Origin: DATFQE01 sp963733845
GTDB lineage: Bacteria; Actinomycetota; Thermoleophilia; Gaiellales; Gaiellaceae
Length of the DNA stretch: 64,000 nt
Direction of reading: 5' to 3'
NCBI GenBank assembly: GCA_963733845.1
Contig: CAVTEM010000007.1
Span: 1,116,001 to 1,180,000, forward strand
Below, in pieces: positions 60,459 through 64,000 of this stretch. Below the pieces are notes generated by a model. That model was not told the origin of the DNA. It did no database searches and saw nothing but the letters and a program-made list of their open reading frames with translations. A program made the position numbers and the translations under genes. The stretch's first letter is position 1. Each line of letters starts with the position of its first letter.

Positions 60459-62257
60459 ATCAGGTCGAGCACGGCTAAAGGCCGCCTGAACGGCGCCACG
60501 ATGTAGACGCCGTCGGCGCGACCGCGCGAGGCCGCGATCAGCTCACGGGCGTGGTTCATCCCGAGCTCGGCCGCGTCCGGGCCGGCGTCGCGCAGCGCCT
60601 CCTGTAAGGGCTCGGGGACGAGGATCCCGGGCACCTCGTTGTGCAGCCGCAGCGCGAGCCGGTAGCTCGTCAGCGGGAAGATCCCCACGAGGACGGGGAT
60701 CGGCCACTCGCCGCCGAGAAGCTCGCGGAAGGCGTCGAGACTGTCCAGGTCGTAGACGATCTGCGTCATCGCGAACCGCGCGCCCGCCTCGACCTTCTGT
60801 CGGAAGCGGTCGAGCTCGAGCTCCATGTCGTCCGGGGTGGGGTTGACGGCGACGCCGATGAAGAACGAGGTCGGCGCGTCGATCGGACGACCGTTGTAGT
60901 CCTCGCCGCGGTTCATCTGCGAGAGCAGCCGGGTGAGGCCGATCGCGTCCACCTCGTAGACACCGCGCGATCCCGGGTAGTCGCCGACCTCGGGCGGGTC
61001 GCCGGTGATCGCGAGCACGTTGCGGACGCCCTCGGCGTGGGCTCCGAGCAGCATCGACTCCAGGCCCATCACCGACCAGTCACGGGTCGTCAGGTGCGGA
61101 ACGGTCTCGATCCCGGCCTGGCGCTCGATCGCGGCCGACACCATCAACGCGTTCATGCCTGCCCTCGCGGTGGCGTTGTCGTTGATGTCGACGAAGCCGA
61201 CCTTGCCCGAGTCCTTCAGTGCGGTCGCGACCTCGATCAGGCCCCGGTTGGAGGCGCCGAGCGGTGGGTCGAGCTGAACCGACACGACCCACTCGCGCTC
61301 GCGGAGAGCACGCGCGAGCCCCGTCTCCAACTGCTCTTCGCCGAGCGCGACGACGAGCTCGCGCTCGTCCAGCTCGAGCGGCGCGCGGGCCTGCCGCTCT
61401 TCGTCCACCGCGGTCTTGATCGCTGCGATCTCGGCCGGGGTCGTCCCGCAGCAGCCGCCGATGATCTTCGCGCCGAGGTCGCGTGCGTGGGCGGCGAACT
61501 CGCCGAAGTACTCCGGCGAGGCGTGGGGGTAGATGACGCGGCCGCCCGCGAGGCTGGCGAGGCCGATGTTCGGGAGGGCCGCGAGCGGCTTGCCGCTCCC
61601 CTTCATCTGGTCGAGCGCGTGCAGGGCGACGAGCAAGCCGGCGCCGTGGTTGGCGCCCATCGCGGCCACGTCGAGGGCGGACAGACGCTCCGCGGCCTCG
61701 GCAGCGTTGATACCGGCGAGGGTCTCGGCGCCCTCGTCGAAGGTCATCAGGGCCACGATCGGGAGGCTCGACACGCTCCTTACGGCCTCGACCGCGTCCA
61801 CGATCTCACCAAGGTCGTAGAAGGTCTCGACCATGAACAGGTCGGCGCCACGGCCTTCGAGGACGCTCGCCTGCTCGGCGAAGAGCTCGCGACGGACGCG
61901 GCCGGTGGCCGCCTGCCCGATCGGCCCGATCGAGCCGGCGACGAAGACGTCCCTCCCGGTCGTCTCGCGCGCCTGGCGGGCCAGCTTGACCGCCGTCGAG
62001 TTGATGTTCTCGAGCTCGTCCTCGAGGAAGTGCTGAGCGAGCTTGCGGCGGTTGGCGCCGAAGCTGTTCGTCTCGATCAGGTCGGCGCCCGCGTTGATGA
62101 AGCTGACGTGGAGCGACACGACCGCCTCGGGCGCTCGCAGGTTGGCCTCCTCGGGGCACCGAAGCCGGGGGACGGCCGAGGAGATCAGCGCACCCATCCC
62201 GCCGTCGCCGACGACGATCGGCCCGTTCTGGAGCCGCTCGAGAAACCGGGAAGGCAT
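60455..62257 (-). CDS. fused homocysteine S-methyltransferase / methylenetetrahydrofolate reductase
   Basis: 600 aa. Residues 1-290: S-methyltransferase TIM barrel (VVGDGGMGALISSAVPRLRC, INAGADLIETNSFGANRRKL, IGPIGQAATG, GGCCGTTPAEIAAIKTAV). Residues 310-600: MTHFR barrel (EWVVSVQLDPPLGASNRGLI, NVLAITGDPPEVGDYPGSRG, RFAMTQIVYDLDSLDAFREL). Such fusions, as in YitJ, make 5-methyl-THF and/or methylate homocysteine to methionine. The GGCC zinc ligands are present, but the first ligand motif, usually GxNC, reads GANHGAG, with His in place of Cys. ATG 62257. It converges on the protease gene through a shared terminator. Confidence 0.88.
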   Translation of the reverse strand: MPSRFLERLQNGPIVVGDGGMGALISSAVPRLRCPEEANLRAPEAVVSLHVSFINAGADLIETNSFGANRRKLAQHFLEDELENINSTAVKLARQARETTGRDVFVAGSIGPIGQAATGRVRRELFAEQASVLEGRGADLFMVETFYDLGEIVDAVEAVRSVSSLPIVALMTFDEGAETLAGINAAEAAERLSALDVAAMGANHGAGLLVALHALDQMKGSGKPLAALPNIGLASLAGGRVIYPHASPEYFGEFAAHARDLGAKIIGGCCGTTPAEIAAIKTAVDEERQARAPLELDERELVVALGEEQLETGLARALREREWVVSVQLDPPLGASNRGLIEVATALKDSGKVGFVDINDNATARAGMNALMVSAAIERQAGIETVPHLTTRDWSVMGLESMLLGAHAEGVRNVLAITGDPPEVGDYPGSRGVYEVDAIGLTRLLSQMNRGEDYNGRPIDAPTSFFIGVAVNPTPDDMELELDRFRQKVEAGARFAMTQIVYDLDSLDAFRELLGGEWPIPVLVGIFPLTSYRLALRLHNEVPGILVPEPLQEALRDAGPDAAELGMNHARELIAASRGRADGVYIVAPFRRPLAVLDLI

Positions 62258-62293
62258 CCCGGGACTCTAGAGGGCTGTGGCCGGCGCACTGGC

Positions 62294-62355
62294 GGGGTCA
62301 CGTCTTGCAATCACGCATGCCGACGCCGTCGAGTGGCAATGCAAGACCTGACTCC
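62294..62355. repeat. diverged second copy of the REP-like palindrome
   Basis: Outer arms GGGGTCACGTCTTGCA (62294-62309) and TGCAAGACCTGACTCC (62340-62355) pair at 14 of 16 positions; the interior differs from the copy at 19145-19207. Confidence 0.6.
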
Positions 62356-62380
62356 AGGCGGACAACGCCCGCGGAACGCC

Positions 62381-62409
62381 CAAGCGGGGCCGCCGCCTGG
62401 CCCCGCTTG
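62381..62409. terminator. strong hairpin in the 62.3-62.7 kb interval
   Basis: Perfect 11-base arms CAAGCGGGGCC / GGCCCCGCTTG with a 7-base loop. No gene ends immediately before it, so the role is uncertain. Confidence 0.4.
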
Positions 62410-62452
62410 AGTTCCTCTGAAGAGAACCGCAGTGAAGTTGTGTTCGAGGCTC

Positions 62453-62572
62453 CGCCGCATCGTGGCCTCGCCCCGGGAACCGCCCCCGCCGCATCGGGGC
62501 GTCTCCCTTGTTCTGGAGTCGAACCGCGCCGCATCGGGTTCTTCTCCTTTCGAGTCGGCCCCCGCCGCACCG
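62453..62572. repeat. four spaced copies of CGCCGCATCG
   Basis: Copies at 62453, 62487, 62527 and 62563 (the last CGCCGCACCG), 34 to 40 bases apart, three followed by GGG. The interval 62258-62697 has no convincing gene. Confidence 0.45.
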
Positions 62573-62697
62573 GGGCCGTGCTCTGTATGCCAACTATCGC
62601 CGCGGTGGCATCGCTTGATCCATCACCCTTTTCGGGTTGACGGAGTTGCTTCACTAATCAGTTGACTCGCGGCGCTAATAAGCTGATTTGCAGGCAG

Positions 62698-63462
62698 TTA
62701 TGCGTCTCGGTCGGGGTGGAGCACCCGGCCTTCCATGCCTCCGGCGACCGTGATCACCTGGCCCGTGACATGGCCGGAGAGCACGTCTGAGGCGAGGACG
62801 ACGACCTGGGCCGCGACGTCCTCGGGGCGAGCCACCTTGCGCAGCGGCATCGTCCGGGTGACGCGGGCGACGAGGTCGGGGTCGTCGAGCTCCGCTCGCG
62901 TCATGGGCGATGCGGTCCACCCGGGGCACACAGCGTTCACGCGCGCGCGAGGGGCCACGCGCACGACCTCGTTCTTCAGGCTCAGCAGCAGCCCGCCGAC
63001 GATCGCGGACTTGGCGGCTGCGTAGTCGGCGTGGCCCGCCTCGCCGAACAGTGCCGCGGTCGACCCGACGAGCACGAGGCTGCCGTGGCCGGACTCCGTC
63101 ACACCGCGGAGGAAGCCGCGCGCGGTGAGGAACGTCGCGGTCAGGTTGGCGCGAAGGGTCTCGTCCCAGCGCTCGAGCGGCAGCTCCCAGACGGGCACGT
63201 CCTCACGGGGCCACACCCCGGCGACCGCGGCGCAGACGTCGAGCGGGCCCGCCTCGGCGAAGAGGCGGTCGACCTCGTCCTCGCGCGTGAGGTCGGCCTG
63301 GACGATCTGCGAGCCGCCCACCGCCTCCGCTCGGTCGCCGCCGCGGTGGTAGTGGACGACGACCTCGGCGCCCTCGGCCATGAAGGCCCGTGCGCACGCG
63401 GACCCGATCCCGCCCGAGCCTCCCGTGACCAGGACGCGCTTGCCTTCGAGGCCCGTCTCCAC
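62698..63462 (-). CDS. short-chain dehydrogenase/reductase (SDR)
   Basis: 254 aa from GTG 63462. The classical SDR signatures are present: TGxxxGIG in VLVTGGSGGIGSACARAF, Asp in VQADLT, NAG replaced by VAGVWPRE, catalytic Ser in LVLVGSTAA, YxxxK in HADYAAAKSA, and PGWTASPMT. It uses NAD(P)(H) to oxidise or reduce a hydroxy/keto compound; the FabG-like C-terminus (GHVTGQVITVAGGM) leaves fatty-acid-type or sugar substrates possible. It diverges from the D-aminopeptidase gene across 57 bases. Confidence 0.87.
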   Translation of the reverse strand: METGLEGKRVLVTGGSGGIGSACARAFMAEGAEVVVHYHRGGDRAEAVGGSQIVQADLTREDEVDRLFAEAGPLDVCAAVAGVWPREDVPVWELPLERWDETLRANLTATFLTARGFLRGVTESGHGSLVLVGSTAALFGEAGHADYAAAKSAIVGGLLLSLKNEVVRVAPRARVNAVCPGWTASPMTRAELDDPDLVARVTRTMPLRKVARPEDVAAQVVVLASDVLSGHVTGQVITVAGGMEGRVLHPDRDA

Positions 63463-63519
63463 CGGCCAACCCTACGGACGCCCGCGGTGCCAGGCGGCGC
63501 GATCGGGTAGAAACCCCCC

Positions 63520-64000
63520 GTGCGCGTTCTGATCATCAGCGACATGGAGGGCGTCTCCGGGATCGTCCGGTGGGAGCAGGTCTCGGGCGGCGAGGCGATG
63601 TACGAGGAGGGCCGCAAGCTCTACACGGGCGAGATCAATGCGGCGGTCCGCGGCGCGAAGGCTGCAGGCGCCGACGAGATCCTCGTCATGGACCACCACG
63701 GTGCCGGCAAGGGCTGGAGCTTCAACTCGCTGATCCCCGAGGAGCTCGACCCGGCCTGCGAGTACGTCGTCCAGTCCGAGTGGACCGAGTACACCGACTT
63801 CCTCGAGGAGGGCTGCGACGCGTGCCTGCTCGTCGCCATGCACGCCCGCGCGGGCACCACCGACGGCGTCCTGAACCACACGGTGTCCGGCCAGGCCTGG
63901 GCGAGCCTCTCGTTCAACGGCACGGTCGTCGGCGAGACCGGCATCAACGCGGCCCTCTGCGGGCAGTGGGACTGCCCGGTCGTGCTCGTGACCGGGGACG
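63520..64000 (+). CDS. M55 D-aminopeptidase (DppA family), cut by the window end
   Basis: First 160 codons only. GTG 63520 opens VLIISDMEGVSGIVRWEQV: Asp and Glu in SDMEGVSG are zinc ligands of the self-compartmentalising DppA D-aminopeptidases. Also present are ILVMDHHGAGKGWSFNSLIP, LLVAMHARAGTTDGVLNHTV and SFNGTVVGETGINAA, all family motifs. The enzyme removes D-amino acids from peptides, as in recycling of wall fragments. No Shine-Dalgarno; TAGAAA (63508-63513) is 6 bases before the start, a leaderless-type promoter. The C-terminus lies beyond the window. Confidence 0.88.
   Translation, partial: MRVLIISDMEGVSGIVRWEQVSGGEAMYEEGRKLYTGEINAAVRGAKAAGADEILVMDHHGAGKGWSFNSLIPEELDPACEYVVQSEWTEYTDFLEEGCDACLLVAMHARAGTTDGVLNHTVSGQAWASLSFNGTVVGETGINAALCGQWDCPVVLVTGD

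Noticed and set aside
62298..62654. 118-codon minus-strand ORF over the CGCCGCATCG array
   Set aside because: Open frame is explained by the repeated GC-rich motif and the REP-like palindrome; no domain.

Overview
The window is GC-rich (roughly two-thirds G+C by eye) with the gene content of a soil-type actinobacterium: a SARP regulator, very large STAND/LuxR and cyclase/STAND signalling proteins, a Ser/Thr kinase with WD40 repeats, VOC proteins, an arylsulfotransferase and a MarP-like membrane protease. The closest flavour I recognise is class Thermoleophilia (Gaiellales/Solirubrobacterales), but that is an inference from gene style, not from a marker gene. Several starts have no Shine-Dalgarno and instead a TANNNT hexamer 6 to 10 bases upstream, which suggests leaderless transcripts.

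Layout. 0-3.7 kb (minus): exported or membrane peptidase-like proteins (an M15 peptidase with an eCIS-cargo-like leader, a membrane HExxH protein, a DNRLRE-type exported protein, an NlpC/P60 hydrolase). 3.9-5.8 kb: cysteine-synthase-like enzyme, glycolipid-binding-like protein, acidic protein under a SigB/SigF-like promoter. 6.2-10.1 kb: a decayed zone with small genes, short repeats, a frameshifted methyltransferase and a frameshifted peptidase E. 10.1-12.4 kb: exported RTX protein and M28 peptidase. 12.5-21.5 kb: a locus resembling AfsK/AfsR/AfsS in layout: a Ser/Thr kinase-STAND-WD40 gene (frameshifted), a SARP fused to USP-like domains, and three small exported proteins plus a vanadium haloperoxidase, with 11-bp tandem repeats in front of three of these units. 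21.5-26.9 kb: VOC protein, PD-(D/E)XK-like protein, cyclase-STAND regulator, ABM protein, MBL hydrolase, arsenate reductase remnant. 27-41.4 kb: LuxR-TPR regulator with an oxidoreductase/membrane pair, arylsulfotransferase, LuxR-STAND regulator with DUF4242 and cupin genes, cyclase-STAND regulator, FAD monooxygenase, exported protein, VOC protein.

41.65-58.55 kb is bounded by a 31-base direct repeat equal to the 3' end of a tRNA-Asp gene, so it may be an integrated island. It carries a second cyclase-STAND gene (frameshifted), a sugar-catabolism operon (ThuA/sorbosone dehydrogenase fusion, TIM-barrel isomerase, DUF1080 hydrolase) divergent from a ROK repressor with a palindromic operator candidate, a second LuxR-STAND / DUF4242 / exported-protein module, and an exported beta-helix protein. 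58.6-64 kb returns to housekeeping-like genes: PNPOx-family protein, CvpA/trypsin membrane protease, fused homocysteine methyltransferase/MTHFR, SDR and an M55 D-aminopeptidase cut by the window end.

At least seven otherwise well-conserved genes are broken by single-base shifts. Where the local sequence could be checked, some are one base too many in a run of C, so sequencing or assembly error must be weighed before calling them pseudogenes.
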